64,000 nucleotides of DNA from Ramlibacter paludis (GCF_022012305.1 NZ_JAKLTM010000001.1:496001-560000); one strand, 5' to 3'. Shown: positions 8,769-16,612, counted from the stretch's first letter. A program made the numbers and translations. The notes: a model not told the origin generated them from the sequence alone.

Positions 8769-10079
8769 TTAGCGCGTGGTGGACGAGGCGGCGACGGCGG
8801 CACCCATCACGGCGTGCGCGACGGGCGTGGCCTTGGCGGTGCTCGCGCGCTGGGCGGTGGCGGTGGCAGCCGGCGCGCGGCCGGAGTTCTGCGCAATGAC
8901 ACGGCGCACTTCGGCGGCGGCGCCGTCGTCCTGCTTCGCATACACCTGCGTCTGCGAGGTCGAGCCGCCGCGCGGCGCGTCGGCCAGCGTCTTGCCGTCC
9001 TGCTTGCTCACGTCCACCTTGGCGTCCATCGACAGGCCCACGCGCAGCGGATGCGCGGCGAGTTCCGACGGGTTCAGCGCGATGCGCACCGGCACGCGCT
9101 GCACCACCTTGATCCAGTTGCCGGTGGCGTTCTGCGCCGGCAGCAGCGAAAAGGCCGCACCCGTGCCGACACCCAGGCCGGCGACCTTGCCCTGGTATTC
9201 CACCTTCTTGCCGTACACGTCGGCGGTCAGGGTCACCGGCTGGCCGATGCGGATCTTGCGCAGCTGCACTTCCTTGAAGTTGGCGTCGACCCAGACCTGG
9301 TTCAGCGGAATGATCGACATCACCGGCGTGCCGGCCGCGATGCGCTGGCCCAGTTGCACCGTGCGCTTGGCGACGTAGCCGTCGACCGGCGCCGGCAGCG
9401 CGGCGCGCTGCTGCGCCAGCCAGGCCTCGCGCACCTTGGCGGCGGCGGCCTGCACCTGCGGGTGCTGCTCGACGTCGGTGCCCGAGGTCATGGCCTGGTT
9501 GCTGGCCAGTTGTTCGCGCGCGCCGACCACGGCCGCCTGCGCGGCGACCAAGCTGCTGCGCGCGGCGCTCAGCTGCGACTGCGTGTGGTTCAGTTCTTCC
9601 TTCGACACGGCGCCGGTGGACACCAGCGCGGCGCGACGGTTGTAGTCGTCGGTGGCGCGCGCGACTTCGGACTGCGCCTTGGCCACGTCGGCCTCGCGCA
9701 GCGCGATCTGCGCCGACAGCGAGCCGTTGTTCGCGTAGAGCGTGCGCACCTGGCGGACCGTCTGGCCCAGGGCCGCCTCGGCCTGGTCGAGCGCCACCTG
9801 CGCATCGGCCGGATCGAGGTTCACCAGCGGCTGGCCGGCCTTCACGAAGTCGGTGTCGTCGGCGTGGATCGCCAGCACCGTGCCGCCCACCTGCGGCGTG
9901 ATCTGGATGACGTTGCCCTGCACGTAGGCGTTGTCGGTGTCTTCGTAGTGGCTGGCCACCAGCCATTCGTAGGCGACCCAGCCGAGGCCGCCGACGACGA
10001 CGATCGCGGCCAGGGCGGTGAGGGCTTTCCTGCGCTTGGGATTGCCGTTCTGGGCCGGCAGGGTTTGGACTTCGCTCAT
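8769..10079 (-). CDS. emrA: HlyD family membrane-fusion protein, EmrA type
   Basis: A 436-residue periplasmic adaptor. One N-terminal membrane anchor (ALTALAAIVVVGGLGWVAY, about residues 18-36) is followed by the lipoyl half-motif DTDNAYVQGNVIQITPQVGG, a long alpha-helical hairpin, the second lipoyl half (PVDGYVAKRTVQLGQRIAAG) and a beta-barrel domain. The tail after about residue 375 is Ala/Thr-rich and probably disordered. The start at 10079 (MSEVQTLPAQ) is preferred over the upstream in-frame ATG at 10142 because the homologous region begins here and GAGAGA lies just before it. It links the EmrB pump in the inner membrane to the NodT-like channel encoded upstream. Confidence 0.93.
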   Translation of the reverse strand: MSEVQTLPAQNGNPKRRKALTALAAIVVVGGLGWVAYEWLVASHYEDTDNAYVQGNVIQITPQVGGTVLAIHADDTDFVKAGQPLVNLDPADAQVALDQAEAALGQTVRQVRTLYANNGSLSAQIALREADVAKAQSEVARATDDYNRRAALVSTGAVSKEELNHTQSQLSAARSSLVAAQAAVVGAREQLASNQAMTSGTDVEQHPQVQAAAAKVREAWLAQQRAALPAPVDGYVAKRTVQLGQRIAAGTPVMSIIPLNQVWVDANFKEVQLRKIRIGQPVTLTADVYGKKVEYQGKVAGLGVGTGAAFSLLPAQNATGNWIKVVQRVPVRIALNPSELAAHPLRVGLSMDAKVDVSKQDGKTLADAPRGGSTSQTQVYAKQDDGAAAEVRRVIAQNSGRAPAATATAQRASTAKATPVAHAVMGAAVAASSTTR

Positions 10080-10101
10080 GGTGTTTCTCTCGGGAAGGTG
10101 T

Positions 10102-11529
10102 TCAGTGGGCGGCGACGGTGGCATCGGCGGAGTAGCCGCCACCCAGGGCGCGGTAGAGGGCGACGCGCGAATCGAGCACGCGGGCGGCCAGGTCGACGCC
10201 GAGGCGGCGCTGGTTCAGCACGGTGGTCTCGGCGGCCAGCACGTTCAGGTAGGTGCCCAGGCCGGCCTGGTAGCGCTGCACCGCGATCTGGTACGCGCCT
10301 TCGGCGGCCTGCTCGGCATCGCGCTGTTCCTTGCGCTGCTTCTCCAGCGACTGCAGGCTGCCGACCGCGTCGGCCGCTTCATGCACCGCTTCCAGCACGG
10401 CGCCGTTGTAGCTTTCGATGGCGGCGTCGAGGTCGGCCGTCTTGCCCTTGAGGTTGGCGCGCAGGCGGCCGGAGTCGAAGATCGGCAGCCGGATCGCCGG
10501 GCCGAAACCGTATTGCAGGCTGCCCATGTCGATCAGGCGGCCGAGGCCGATCGTCGACAGGCCGAGGAAGCCCACCAGGTTGATGTTGGGATAGAACTGC
10601 GCCTTCGCGTTCTTGATGTCCTCACCGGCGGCTTCCACGCGCCAGCGCGCGGCGGCCACGTCGGCGCGGCGCGCCAGCAGGTCCACGGGCAGCGCCGGCA
10701 GGCTGGTGCTGGCCGGGATCGCCTTGATGGCGGGGACGGCGGCGAGTTCGGGCACGTCGGGCTTGCCGACCAGCGCCGCCAGCGCGTTGCGCGCGGCCTG
10801 GCCCTGCTCCTGCAGCGCCTCGACCTGCTGCCGCGTCTCGGGCAGCGCGCCTTCGCTCTGGCGCAGTTCCAGGTTGGTGTCGAGACCGGCGCCCACGCGC
10901 TGGCGCACCAGCTGCAGCTGCTGGCCGCGCTGCTCCAGCGTGCGCTGCGCGACGGCGAGCTGCTCCTTCACGCGCACCAGCTGGAAGTAGCTGCGCGTTA
11001 CGTTGGCGGCCAGCACCACGCGGGCGGCATCGACGTCGGCCTGCGCGGCACGCGCCGCACCCAGCGCCGCTTCGAGCGCCGCCTTGTTCTTGTCGAAGAA
11101 GTCCAGCTCCCAGCTCGCGTTCAGCTGCAGGGTGCCGCTGTCGTTGACCGAGCCGGCCAGCGGCGGCGGATAGAGGCCGTTCTCGGTATAGAGCTGGCGC
11201 GTGACGTCCAGGCTGCCGTTCACCTGCGGCATGCGCGCGGCGTTGGCGGTCTCGGTCACGGCTTGCGCGCGGCGCAGGCGGGCCTGGGCGACGCCCAGCG
11301 ATGGGTTGCCGCGCAGCGCTTCCTCGATCAGCGCATCGAGCTGCGGATCCCCAAACTCGCGCCACCACTGCGGCGAAACGGCCGGCACATTGGACGATGC
11401 GGGTTCGGCAGCGGCCGCGGACGTGCGCATCTGGGCCTGCGGCTCGATGCCGGAGAAGCTGGCACAGCCGGCCAGCAGCAAAGCGGCGGCCAGACCGGCA
11501 AGGCGCCGGCCGGAACGGAAGTCGGTCAT
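10102..11529 (-). CDS. NodT family outer-membrane efflux lipoprotein
   Basis: A 475-residue TolC-like channel. The lipobox LLAGC places the lipidated Cys at residue 22, and two OEP repeats of long helices and beta strands follow. Family marks include QWWREFGDPQLDALIEEAL, NPSLGVAQARLRRAQA and LGVDLAARVLDSRVALYRALGGG near the C-terminus. It forms the outer-membrane exit duct of the EmrAB pump encoded next. Its ATG (11529) overlaps the stop of marR by 4 nt (ATGA), showing translational coupling. The frame runs upstream through marR in another register, so the start is taken at the lipoprotein signal. Confidence 0.92.
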   Translation of the reverse strand: MTDFRSGRRLAGLAAALLLAGCASFSGIEPQAQMRTSAAAAEPASSNVPAVSPQWWREFGDPQLDALIEEALRGNPSLGVAQARLRRAQAVTETANAARMPQVNGSLDVTRQLYTENGLYPPPLAGSVNDSGTLQLNASWELDFFDKNKAALEAALGAARAAQADVDAARVVLAANVTRSYFQLVRVKEQLAVAQRTLEQRGQQLQLVRQRVGAGLDTNLELRQSEGALPETRQQVEALQEQGQAARNALAALVGKPDVPELAAVPAIKAIPASTSLPALPVDLLARRADVAAARWRVEAAGEDIKNAKAQFYPNINLVGFLGLSTIGLGRLIDMGSLQYGFGPAIRLPIFDSGRLRANLKGKTADLDAAIESYNGAVLEAVHEAADAVGSLQSLEKQRKEQRDAEQAAEGAYQIAVQRYQAGLGTYLNVLAAETTVLNQRRLGVDLAARVLDSRVALYRALGGGYSADATVAAH

Positions 11530-12023
11530 TCGGTTTCTTCTTTCGTGGCTTCGCCCTGGCGGGCGAGGGCGTTGTCCAGGACGCGGCGCAGCAGGTCCTT
11601 GAGCTGCTCCCACTCCGCCACGCTGAGAGGCTGCAGGAACTTGTTCTGCACCTGGCACAGCACCTTCGGAATCTGGTTCGCGGTGGCCCGGCCTTCCTCG
11701 GTCAGTTCGAGGTTGACCACGCGCCGGTCCTGCGAGGAGCGGACGCGGGCGATCAGCCCCTTGGCCTCCATCCGGTCCAGCAGGCGCGTCATGGCGCCGG
11801 CGTCGAGGTTGCATTCGCGCGCCAGCTCGGCCACCGTCGACGCGATGCCCTGCTGCAGCTTGAACAGGGGAATCCACTGCGCGTGGGTGAGCCCCTGGGG
11901 CTCCAGGGCGAGGTCGACGTCCGCCGCCATGCAGGCGAGGATGCGCTTCATCAGGTAGGCAGCGCTCTCGTCCGGGTTGTAGCTGTCCGGGCGGTAGAAC
12001 TCCTTGGGCTTGGCTGGCGTCAT
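11526..12023 (-). CDS. MarR family regulator of the efflux operon
   Basis: A 165-residue winged-helix repressor. The DNA-binding core runs from about LTHAQWIPLFKLQQG through AELARECNLDAGAMTRLLDR, with the wing in RVRSSQDRRVVNLELTEEG. MarR proteins bind palindromes as dimers and release on binding phenolic ligands. It is the first gene of marR-nodT-emrA-emrB and overlaps nodT by 4 nt, so it most likely represses its own operon. The promoter and two palindromes lie immediately upstream. The ATG at 12023 is only 9 nt from the -10 box, so the transcript should be leaderless or almost so, and no Shine-Dalgarno sequence is possible. A later in-frame Met (residue 25) is less likely because it would remove the first helix. 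Confidence 0.92.
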   Translation of the reverse strand: MTPAKPKEFYRPDSYNPDESAAYLMKRILACMAADVDLALEPQGLTHAQWIPLFKLQQGIASTVAELARECNLDAGAMTRLLDRMEAKGLIARVRSSQDRRVVNLELTEEGRATANQIPKVLCQVQNKFLQPLSVAEWEQLKDLLRRVLDNALARQGEATKEETE

Positions 12024-12032
12024 GGAGCCCGG

Positions 12033-12061
12033 ATAATACTTGCCTAGGCAAATATTGTCAA
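12033..12061 (-). promoter_or_regulatory. Sigma-70 promoter of the marR efflux operon
   Basis: On the minus strand, TTGACA (12061-12056) and TATTAT (12038-12033) are separated by exactly 17 bp, a near-consensus promoter. The 12-bp palindrome TTGCCTAGGCAA lies inside the spacer, so a bound repressor would block RNA polymerase directly. From the -10 box to the marR ATG there are 9 bases, so transcription should start within about 3 bases of the A of the ATG. Confidence 0.88.
12040..12051. promoter_or_regulatory. Probable MarR operator 1 (TTGCCTAGGCAA)
   Basis: A perfect 12-bp palindrome centred in the promoter spacer. Together with the related palindrome at 12069-12082 it shares TTGCC and GGCAA half-sites, and the two centres are 30 bp apart, close to three helical turns. 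This is the arrangement expected for two MarR dimers on one DNA face. Assignment to this MarR is inferred from position. Confidence 0.8.
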
Positions 12062-12068
12062 GGCTTCC

Positions 12069-12082
12069 ATTGCCCGGGCAAT
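12069..12082. promoter_or_regulatory. Probable MarR operator 2 (ATTGCCCGGGCAAT)
   Basis: A perfect 14-bp palindrome 8 bp upstream of the -35 box of the marR promoter. Its half-sites match those of operator 1 except at the two centre bases (CG instead of TA). Confidence 0.78.
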
Positions 12083-12095
12083 CAACTCAGCCGTG

Positions 12096-13601
12096 CTACC
12101 AGCGCTCGCGCAAGTCCCGCTTCAACACCTTGCCGATGTCGCTGCGCGGCAGTTCCGGCAGGTAGCGCAGCCCCGCGAGGCGCTGCGTCTTGCCCAGTCG
12201 CTCGTTGGCCCAGGCGCGCAAGGCCTCGGGGTCCGGCGCCTCGTCGCGCGGCACCACGAAGGCAACCGGCGTCTCGCCCCACTCCGTCGAGGGCACACCC
12301 ACGACGGCCGCGTCGGCCACGCCCGGATGCTGGCGCAGCACACCCTCGAGGTCGCTCGGGTAGATGTTGAAGCCGCCGCTGATCACCATGTCCTTGCGCC
12401 GGTCCATCAGCGTGAGGAAGCCGTCCGCGTCGAAGCGGCCGACGTCGCCGGTGCGGATGAAGCGCTGCCCGTCCGCGTCGTACCACTCGGCCTCGCGCGT
12501 CTTCGCCGGCTGGTTGTTGTAGCCGGTCATCATCGAACCCGAGCGCCCGACGACTTCTCCGATCTCGCCGGGCGCGACCTGCCTGCCCTCTTCGTCGATC
12601 AGGCGGATGTCGTGGCCCTCCGCCGGCTTGCCCACCGTGGCCAGCTTGTCGGGGAAGTTGTGCGCCTCCAGGATGCAGGTGCCGCCGCCTTCGGTCATGC
12701 CGTAGTACTCCACCAACCCGCCCGGCCAGCGGGCCAGCACGTCGGCCTTCAACGCCGCCGCGAAGGGCGCGCTGGTGCAGAACTTCATGCGAAAGCGCGA
12801 CAGGTCGTACCGGTCGAACTCGGGATGCGCCATCAGCCGCGCGTATTGCACCGGCACCAGCATCGCGTGCGTGGCGCCGGTTTCCTCGGCCAGCTTCAGG
12901 TAGGCGCCCGGGTCGAAGCGGCCCTGCGTCAACACGACGCAGCCGCCCTTGGCCAGGCAGGGGAACACCGCGACCAGCGTCGTGTTGGAGCACAGCGAGG
13001 TCGCGACCAGCGCCACCGCGTCGGGCCCATAGCCGTAGTTCTCCGCGCGCGCCACGTGCGCCCAGCGCATCTGGTACGGCTGAACGATGCCCTTGGGCGT
13101 GCCGGTCGTGCCGGAGGAATAGATGATGTTGAACGGCCAGTCCGGCTGGATCGCCACCGGCTTGGGCTGCGCGCCGGCCGGCAGCAGCCAGGCGCGCAAG
13201 GCCTCCGGATCGTCCAAGCGAATGCACGGCACCTGCGTCTCCAAGGCCGGCACGCTGGCATCGGTGAAGAAGAGCTTCGCGCCGCTGTCCGCCAGCATGC
13301 CGGCCAGCTGCTGCGGCAAGGCGGTGTTGGGCAGCGGCGCCACGGCCGCGCCCGCGCGCAGGCCGCCGAGGAACAGCACCAGGTAGTCGATCGAATTGGC
13401 GCCGCAGATCGCGACGCGATCGCGCGGCTGCACGCCATCGCGCTGCAGGCTCGCCGCGACGCGCGCGACCGCTGCCTCGAGCTCGTCCCAACGCAGGCTG
13501 CGCTCGCCCTGGCGCACCGCGAGGTGGCGCGGATGCTTGCGCGCGAGTTCGCGCAGGACGTCGGGGATGGCGCGGAAAGGGGGCAGGCCTGGGGCGGTCA
13601 A
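12096..13601 (-). CDS. AMP-dependent acyl-CoA synthetase/ligase
   Basis: A 501-residue ANL-family enzyme that activates a carboxylic acid as acyl-AMP and then forms the CoA thioester. Core motifs: A3 YSSGTTGTPKG, A5 EYYGMTEGGG, A7 FIRTGDVGRFDADG, A8 DRRKDMVISGGFNIYPSDLE and the catalytic A10 lysine in DIGKVLKRDLR. The frame is open to an ATG at 13730, but that extension runs into the repeat element and has unusual composition. TTG 13601 has GGAG at an 8-nt spacing and is my choice. The acyl substrate is not evident; medium-chain fatty or aryl acids are both compatible. It reads toward the marR promoter, with 72 bp between them. Confidence 0.88.
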   Translation of the reverse strand: MTAPGLPPFRAIPDVLRELARKHPRHLAVRQGERSLRWDELEAAVARVAASLQRDGVQPRDRVAICGANSIDYLVLFLGGLRAGAAVAPLPNTALPQQLAGMLADSGAKLFFTDASVPALETQVPCIRLDDPEALRAWLLPAGAQPKPVAIQPDWPFNIIYSSGTTGTPKGIVQPYQMRWAHVARAENYGYGPDAVALVATSLCSNTTLVAVFPCLAKGGCVVLTQGRFDPGAYLKLAEETGATHAMLVPVQYARLMAHPEFDRYDLSRFRMKFCTSAPFAAALKADVLARWPGGLVEYYGMTEGGGTCILEAHNFPDKLATVGKPAEGHDIRLIDEEGRQVAPGEIGEVVGRSGSMMTGYNNQPAKTREAEWYDADGQRFIRTGDVGRFDADGFLTLMDRRKDMVISGGFNIYPSDLEGVLRQHPGVADAAVVGVPSTEWGETPVAFVVPRDEAPDPEALRAWANERLGKTQRLAGLRYLPELPRSDIGKVLKRDLRERW

Positions 13602-13644
13602 AGGGCGGGTCTCCAGTTTTTTCGACTTTATGGCACAGCCGGCG

Positions 13645-13913
13645 GGAGCCTGGGCGGCAGAGAAACGGGCTCGCGCCGGTGTCTGGAATCGCGTCAGGCT
13701 AGGCGCAGCCGACGCCGTGTGGTCAACCACTCAAGGAGGCTGTAACGACGCATGGCGCGATTCCAGGCACCGGCCCGAAGGGTTGGGCCTGCAAGGGGGC
13801 GTATGCGGCGTTGCGAAATCGGGTCAAGCCGCCCAGGCTTGACCCGATTCCGCGCCTTGCCTCCACCCCCTTGCAGACCCAACGCGGGCCCGTTTCTCTG
13901 CCGCCCAGGCTCC
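13645..13913. repeat. 269-bp nested inverted repeat (three-way-junction element)
   Basis: This fills the gene-free stretch 13602-13912. Outer arms A: 13645-13675 pairs with 13883-13913 (31 bp, one mismatch). Inside lie two side-by-side stems. Stem B: 13675-13693 pairs with 13756-13774 (19 bp, one mismatch) around a 62-nt loop that contains its own GTGGT/ACCAC hairpin. Stem C: 13782-13799 pairs with 13866-13883 (18 bp, one mismatch) and is capped by hairpin D: 13817-13830 with 13836-13849 (14 bp perfect, 5-nt loop). The stems abut with gaps of 0-7 nt, so single-stranded DNA or RNA would fold into a compact three-way junction. There is no transposase frame inside. One edge coincides with the stop codon of the gene at 13913. 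Confidence 0.85.
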
Positions 13914-14140
13914 TAGAGCTCCTCGCTCCATTCGGCGCGCTGGGGCGCCGGCTTGCGGAACACCACTTCCCCGGTCGGCACGTGGACCACGCGGATTTCG
14001 CCACGGCCGGTCATGCCCTTGGCGGCCAGGCTGACGGCGAGGTCGCGGTTGCTGACCGCGAACTGGGTGGCACCGTCCGCGGCAAGGAATCGGGCGGCAA
14101 ACGGCTGGCTGCTTTCGATCCGGTACTCGGCGGCTGTCAT
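13913..14140 (-). CDS. Hypothetical 75-residue protein
   Basis: A small soluble protein that I do not recognise. The sequence MTAAEYRIESSQPFAARFLA leads into a beta-rich middle with AVSNRDLAVSLAAKG and RGEIRVVHVPTGEVVFRK, a charged, strand-like pattern without cysteines or membrane segments. GGAGAG lies before the ATG (5'-CAGGAGAGCTTCG-ATG), supporting the start. The TAG stop coincides with the outer edge of the three-way-junction repeat, so the element follows the gene directly. No neighbour suggests a role. Confidence 0.6.
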   Translation of the reverse strand: MTAAEYRIESSQPFAARFLAADGATQFAVSNRDLAVSLAAKGMTGRGEIRVVHVPTGEVVFRKPAPQRAEWSEEL

Positions 14141-14399
14141 CGAAGCTCTCCTGTGACTGCTTGCTTGGGATTCATCCTAGGGGCCAAAAATGGCGGCGCC
14201 GTGACGTCCTTGCAAGACCGGGGTGTCACCTGTAACGCGCTGCAATGGTGCATTGCAGCGTCCGCGCCACAACCGTGGCTACCGTCTGTAGGCGCAAGCC
14301 GCTCCGTCCGTAGGACTTTTTGCCGGGCAGCCCTTGACCCGTCCGGAACGGTTGTTACAGAATGTTTGTCAGTTTGTAACAAAGTCGTCCGGAGGTCCC
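14141..14399. other. Intergenic region with a perfect hairpin and an inverted repeat
   Basis: No gene seen. It holds a perfect 10-bp stem with a 3-nt loop (CGCTGCAATG / CATTGCAGCG, 14238-14247 and 14251-14260), a short GTCC-GTA-GGAC hairpin followed by five T (14306-14321) that could stop rightward transcription, and the inverted repeat TTGTTACA / TGTAACAA (14352-14359 and 14375-14382) just upstream of the rightward gene. The region is richer in A+T than its surroundings. Confidence 0.6.
14352..14382. promoter_or_regulatory. Inverted repeat TTGTTACA-N15-TGTAACAA, candidate operator
   Basis: Perfect 8-bp half-sites whose inner edges are 15 bp apart, inside an A+T-rich patch 18 bp before the TTG start proposed at 14400. 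The layout resembles a dimer-binding site for an unidentified regulator. No convincing -35/-10 pair could be fixed around it. Confidence 0.45.
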
Positions 14400-15317
14400 T
14401 TGTCCCATCCCCAGCGCCAGCGCTCTCCCGCGATCCTGGCGTCCTGGCTGCAACGCGTGATGGCACGGGCGACCCGGCACCTGCCGGCCCTGTCGGCGCT
14501 GGGCGCCCAGCTGCACCAGCACGCCGCCTGGCATGCCGGCGGCCTCCAGTCCAGCCTGCACGCCCTGCACGACAGCGTGACCGCCGTCGAGTGGACGCCG
14601 ATGACCTCGCCGGCCGACGCGCAGGCGGCCCGCGCCAAGCTCGCCATCGACGCCTCCATCGTCAAGGACTGCGCGGACCGCGCGCTGCAGGACGGCGAGA
14701 CCTTCCTGCAGCGCAGCTCCACCGGCGCCACCCGGCTGGCCCCCCTGCTGGCGGATTTCCTGCAGGAATTCCGCGCGCTGGAAAAGGTGGTCGATCGCTG
14801 CGGCGACTGGCTGGAACAGATGGAAGAGGGCATCGCCCAGCGACGCGAGGATGCGGACGGCGAAGACCTGGAGACCCTGGACGCGCTCGCCGAACGCGCC
14901 GGCCAGTTGCGCAGCCGGCTCGCCTTGCTGCAGGCGGTGGACCGCAGCGCGCGCAACGTCCATGCCCTGGCCGACAACCTGGCCAACACCCGGCCCAAGC
15001 TGGCCGAGGCGCTGGAAGGCAAGATCAAGCCCTCGTGCGTGCTCCTCGGCGCGCGCGCCGACCACATCCTGAACGCCGGCGCGCCTTCGAGCCGCGCCGC
15101 CACCACCCTCGCCGGCGCGCGCAGCGACGCGCAGATCTGGGCGACGCAGGCGATGTCGCTGGCGCTGCGGGTGCAGACGGCCCAGGAGAGGCTGGTGCGG
15201 GAAGCGGCGGCCTTGCGGCACCGCTGCGGCCTGATGCCGCAGGCGGGGCACGACCTGGACCGGCTGGACGGGGCGCGCCTGAAGCTGCGCCGGGCGGCGG
15301 AGCTGGCCACGAATTGA
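14400..15317 (+). CDS. Hypothetical helical protein, about 305 residues
   Basis: I do not recognise this protein. It appears almost entirely alpha-helical, with long amphipathic stretches (LADFLQEFRALEKVVDRC, LDALAERAGQLRSRLALLQA) and no signal peptide or membrane segment, so it is probably cytoplasmic. Start choice: TTG 14400 has GGAGG 4 nt upstream, whereas the open frame reaches TTG 14334 and an ATG at 14460 has no ribosome site; none is certain. It stops one base from the 3' end of the tRNA gene on the other strand. The alternation of helices and charged turns would suit a coiled-coil partner or scaffold, but this is only inference. Confidence 0.6.
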   Translation: MSHPQRQRSPAILASWLQRVMARATRHLPALSALGAQLHQHAAWHAGGLQSSLHALHDSVTAVEWTPMTSPADAQAARAKLAIDASIVKDCADRALQDGETFLQRSSTGATRLAPLLADFLQEFRALEKVVDRCGDWLEQMEEGIAQRREDADGEDLETLDALAERAGQLRSRLALLQAVDRSARNVHALADNLANTRPKLAEALEGKIKPSCVLLGARADHILNAGAPSSRAATTLAGARSDAQIWATQAMSLALRVQTAQERLVREAAALRHRCGLMPQAGHDLDRLDGARLKLRRAAELATN

Positions 15318-15318
15318 C

Positions 15319-15393
15319 TGGTGCCTCCGGCGGGAATCGAACCCACATCTAGCGCTTAGGAGGCGCTCGTTCTATCCATTGAACTACGGCGGC
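15319..15393 (-). tRNA. tRNA-Arg (anticodon CCU)
   Basis: A 75-nt cloverleaf with encoded CCA. D stem GTTC/GAAC, anticodon stem AGCGC/GCGCT with loop CTCCTAA (anticodon CCU, reading AGG), T arm GTGGG-TTCGATT-CCCGC. The acceptor stem GCCGCCG pairs with CGGAGGC except for an opposed G4 and A69. A possible -10 box (TACAAT, 15407-15402) lies 8 nt upstream, inside the short gap to the VWA gene. Confidence 0.93.
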
Positions 15394-15415
15394 GGGGCCC
15401 GATTGTAGGGCGTCG

Positions 15416-16606
15416 CTATTTGGACAGCAGCCGCATCGCCTCTTCCAGCCCCTTGATCGTCAACGGATACATCCGCTGGTTCATCAACTGCTGGATGACG
15501 GAGATGCTCTGGCGGTACTGCCAGACGCCTTGCGGCTCGGGGTTGATCCAGGCGAACTTGGGGAAGGCGTTGGTCAGGCGCTGCAGCCATTCGGCGCCGG
15601 CTTCCTCGTTGTTGTATTCGACGCTGCCGCCCGGCTGCAGGATCTCGTAGGGGCTCATCGTCGCGTCGCCGACGAACACCAGCTTGTAGTCCTTGTTGTA
15701 CTTGCGGATGATGTCCCAGGTCGGGAATTTCTCGCTGAAGCGGCGCCGGTTGTTCTTCCACATGAAGTCGTAGACGCAGTTGTGGAAGTAATAGAACTCC
15801 AGGTGCTTGAACTCCGCCTTCGCCGCCGAGAACATCTCCTCCACGCGGTGGATGTGTTCGTCCATGGTGCCGCCCACGTCCATCAGCAGCAGCACCTTCA
15901 CGTTGTTGTGCTTCTCCGGCACCATCTTGATGTCCAGCCAGCCCGCGTTGGCGGCGGTCGAACGGATGGTGTCGTCGAGGTCCAGTTCGTCGGCCGCACC
16001 CTCGCGCGCGAACTTGCGCAGGCGGCGCAGCGCGATCTTGATGTTGCGCGTGCCGAGTTCCTGCGTGTCGTCGTAGTCCTTGTAGGCGCGCTGGTCCCAC
16101 ACCTTCACCGCGCTCTTGTTGCGGCTCTTGTCCTGCCCGATGCGGATGCCCTGCGGATTGACGCCGTAGGCGCCGAAGGGCGAAGTGCCGCCCGTGCCTA
16201 TCATCTTGCTGCCGCCCTCGTGGCGCTTCTTCTGCTCCTCGAAGCGCTTCTTCAGCGTCTCCATGAGCTCGTCCCAGCCCATCTTCTCGATCTTCGCCTT
16301 CTCCTCCGGCGACAGTTCGAGCTCGAGGTTCTTGCGCAGCCACTCCAGCGGCACGTCCTTGGTGAAGTCGGCGATCAGCTCCACGCCCTTGAAGTAGGCC
16401 GCGAAGGCGCGGTCGAACTTGTCGTAGTGCTTCTCGTCCTTCACCAGCGCCGTGCGGGCGAGGTAGTAGAAGTCGTCGATGGAATACGCGCCGTCGCTTT
16501 CCGGCCCGACCACGCCTTCCTTGAGCGCCTCCACCAGCGTGAGGTACTCCTTGACCGAGACCGGCAGCTTCGCGCTGCGCAGGGTGTAGAAGAAGTCGAT
16601 CAGCAT
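15416..16606 (-). CDS. VWA domain protein, CoxE/DUF58-neighbour type, MoxR partner
   Basis: A 396-residue cytoplasmic protein. The N-terminal half (DFFYTLRSAKLPVSVKEYLT) is the helical region typical of VWA proteins paired with MoxR ATPases. The von Willebrand A domain starts near residue 240 with KVLLLMDVGGTMDEH, a variant metal site with D-x-G-x-T where many VWA domains have D-x-S-x-S. The family, with its AAA+ MoxR partner, is thought to act as a chaperone that inserts metals or remodels complexes. The moxR gene is upstream on the same strand, separated by a GNAT gene and an 84-bp gap holding a repeat. The substrate complex is not in the window. Confidence 0.88.
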   Translation of the reverse strand: MLIDFFYTLRSAKLPVSVKEYLTLVEALKEGVVGPESDGAYSIDDFYYLARTALVKDEKHYDKFDRAFAAYFKGVELIADFTKDVPLEWLRKNLELELSPEEKAKIEKMGWDELMETLKKRFEEQKKRHEGGSKMIGTGGTSPFGAYGVNPQGIRIGQDKSRNKSAVKVWDQRAYKDYDDTQELGTRNIKIALRRLRKFAREGAADELDLDDTIRSTAANAGWLDIKMVPEKHNNVKVLLLMDVGGTMDEHIHRVEEMFSAAKAEFKHLEFYYFHNCVYDFMWKNNRRRFSEKFPTWDIIRKYNKDYKLVFVGDATMSPYEILQPGGSVEYNNEEAGAEWLQRLTNAFPKFAWINPEPQGVWQYRQSISVIQQLMNQRMYPLTIKGLEEAMRLLSK

Positions 16607-16612
16607 GGCCTC

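Noticed and set aside
7161-10451. A plus-strand open frame of about 1100 codons across the efflux operon
   Set aside because: It is a shadow of emrB, emrA and nodT on the other strand, with low-complexity composition and no motifs.
12096-13730. An acyl-CoA ligase start at ATG 13730
   Set aside because: The extra 43 residues lie inside the three-way-junction repeat and have no family similarity; TTG 13601 has a good ribosome site.
13645-13913. An insertion sequence remnant
   Set aside because: There is no transposase frame, and the nested stems are not the single terminal inverted repeats of an IS element.
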